From Hypomyces perniciosus (lineage: Eukaryota > Ascomycota > Sordariomycetes > Hypocreales > Hypocreaceae): a stretch of DNA of 64,000 nt. The notes beneath the pieces are model-generated. The model was not told the origin of the DNA. It made no database searches and saw only the letters and a program-made list of their open reading frames with translations. Each line of letters opens with the position of its first letter. Position 1 is the stretch's first letter. The stretch covers positions 3,348,001 through 3,412,000 of the forward strand of contig SPDT01000004.1 in assembly GCA_008477525.1 (NCBI GenBank), read 5' to 3'. This document shows, piece after piece, positions 62,937 to 64,000 of this stretch. The position numbers and the translations under genes are program-made.

Positions 62937-63069
62937 ATGAGAAGCCGTAAAGTGGAAGCCATGGAACTGTATCAGATCATTTGTCTTGGAATCACACTCC
63001 TTGCTAGCATGGGCTTCCCAGCGCTACGCCTCCGAAAGCGTCTAGAACGGCACCCCGCCATTCCAAATC
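62937..63069 (+). pseudogene. Possible first exon of a truncated membrane-anchored protein
   Basis: ATG at 62937 or 62961; the second gives MELYQIICLGITLLASMGFP, a single hydrophobic segment, followed by basic ALRLRKRLERHPAIPN and a GTGAGT donor at 63070. This is the layout of an N-terminal signal anchor. No continuation is visible because the sequence turns AT-rich after about 63,150. It may be a gene cut by a repeat, or a live gene with a distant second exon. Family not recognised. Confidence 0.35.
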
Positions 63070-63149
63070 GTGAGTTGGCGTTGCAAATAGGAGGGGCTCA
63101 CTATAGATTAATAATACTTAGAGCTACCATATAATTAACCTTCTTCTCT

Positions 63150-64000
63150 CCCGTTACGAAAGGAAATTGGTATTTGAAATAACAATGGACACTATTACTA
63201 TTTTTACTATATACTGTATTATATATTCCCTATTTCGATAGGCTATAGGTTTAATATTAGCAGTATTAGTTAGTCTATTAAAGCTCCTAGCAGCCTTATT
63301 TCTTTAATTAATAAAAATAGATTTTAACTAGTATATTAAAGGCTATAAAATATTATACTTTTATAAAAGATATTATAATTATTAATTCTTTATGTAATTT
63401 AAAATAGGCCTTATTATTTATATTAATTAAAAATAGTTTAATAAGTACTTTTACTATATATATTATTTAAATTTAAACCTTAAAAGAAATACATTTAACT
63501 TTTAAAAGATAATATAGCTACTTTAATACTTTATAAAGAGATTCCCTTTATAGGAAATATTATTTATTAAATTATAGTAAGTATAAAAAATCTTTAATTA
63601 CATTCAATATTACTTTTAATAGGCTACTAATTAAGTTAGCTATTTTAAAAGTTAATATTAATATATTAAATTAAATAAATTAATATCTAAATAGTTTAAA
63701 AAAGACTCCTTTTAATAAACTAAAACAATTAAAAGATTTATTAAATTTAATAAAGCTATTAAGCAATTAATTAAAGGTTTTAATATTTAGTTTTTTATAA
63801 TAGATATAGTAAATAAAATTAAAAATCTATCTTTCATTATATATAAAGTTAGTAATACTTTAAAGCCTTTTAAATCCTTTAAAGATTAATTAATTTCTTT
63901 TAGAGTTAAAAAGAAAGGAAATTAAAAAAACTAACACTAAAACGAAATTAAATTAGACTTTATTTATATTAAATATAATCTAGCCATTTTAAAAGTAATA
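63150..64000. repeat. AT-saturated repeat-derived tract
   Basis: Composition and lack of open frames match the RIP-mutated elements to the left. No LTR or RT block could be identified in the part visible; it continues past the window edge. Confidence 0.55.

Noticed and set aside
1..64000. CRISPR arrays, operons, riboswitches
   Set aside because: The organism is a fungus; no regularly spaced direct repeats or structured leader elements were seen.

Overview
The window is nuclear DNA of a filamentous ascomycete (Pezizomycotina; a Eurotiomycete is my guess). The evidence is short introns (38-72 nt) with CTAAC/CTGAC-type branch sites, fungal gene families (14-TM drug/H+ antiporter, Mx-like dynamin GTPase, Hsp30-type small heat-shock protein, ABC-C pump, DUF3435/FluG-domain remnant), a tRNA-Gly with a small intron, and about 42 kb of AT-saturated LTR retrotransposons whose LTR pairs differ almost only by C-to-T and G-to-A changes, the mark of repeat-induced point mutation (RIP).

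Gene-bearing part, about 1-20,800. An MFS efflux transporter (901-2742, +, 3 exons) converges on a dynamin-like GTPase (3540-5831, -) that holds an in-frame intron invisible to ORF calling. Next come a small gene made of tandemly duplicated exons (6437-7224, -), a coiled-coil protein gene with an apparent 2-nt frameshift (8478-9842, -), a small heat-shock protein (11316-11966, -) with a TATA box and heat-shock element, an intron-containing tRNA-Gly(GCC) (13064-13145, -), a decayed DUF3435-type gene (13480-14341, +) and an 18-exon ABC-C transporter (15324-20782, +; 1,423 aa after splicing). I see no biosynthetic gene, so the two transporters are not evidence of a metabolite cluster.

Repeat part, 20,930-62,856. 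After a gypsy reverse-transcriptase scrap, one Ty3/gypsy element (outer element, 21464-62856, +) has been opened by four later insertions: element 1 (22459-30751, -), element 2 (31119-38276, -), element 3 (38906-51442, -) and element 5 (52704-58543, +). Element 3 in turn holds element 4 (43781-49195, -) and a 418-bp miniature element; element 5 holds a second 416-bp miniature element; element 1 holds an un-mutated insert near 29362-29907. LTR lengths match exactly within each pair (408, 386, 262, 172, 226, 226, 76, 76 bp) and most elements are framed by matching target-site duplications, so the order of insertion can be read directly. All reverse-transcriptase remnants carry stops.

Right edge, 62,857-64,000. 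A roughly 290-bp island of normal composition carries what may be a first exon of a membrane-anchored protein, cut off by another AT-rich mutated tract.

The most unusual content is the two-copy miniature LTR element (TRIM type, 76-bp LTRs, candidate primer site matching the anticodon arm of initiator tRNA-Met), the exon-repeat gene, and the layered, RIP-graded nest of retroelements.
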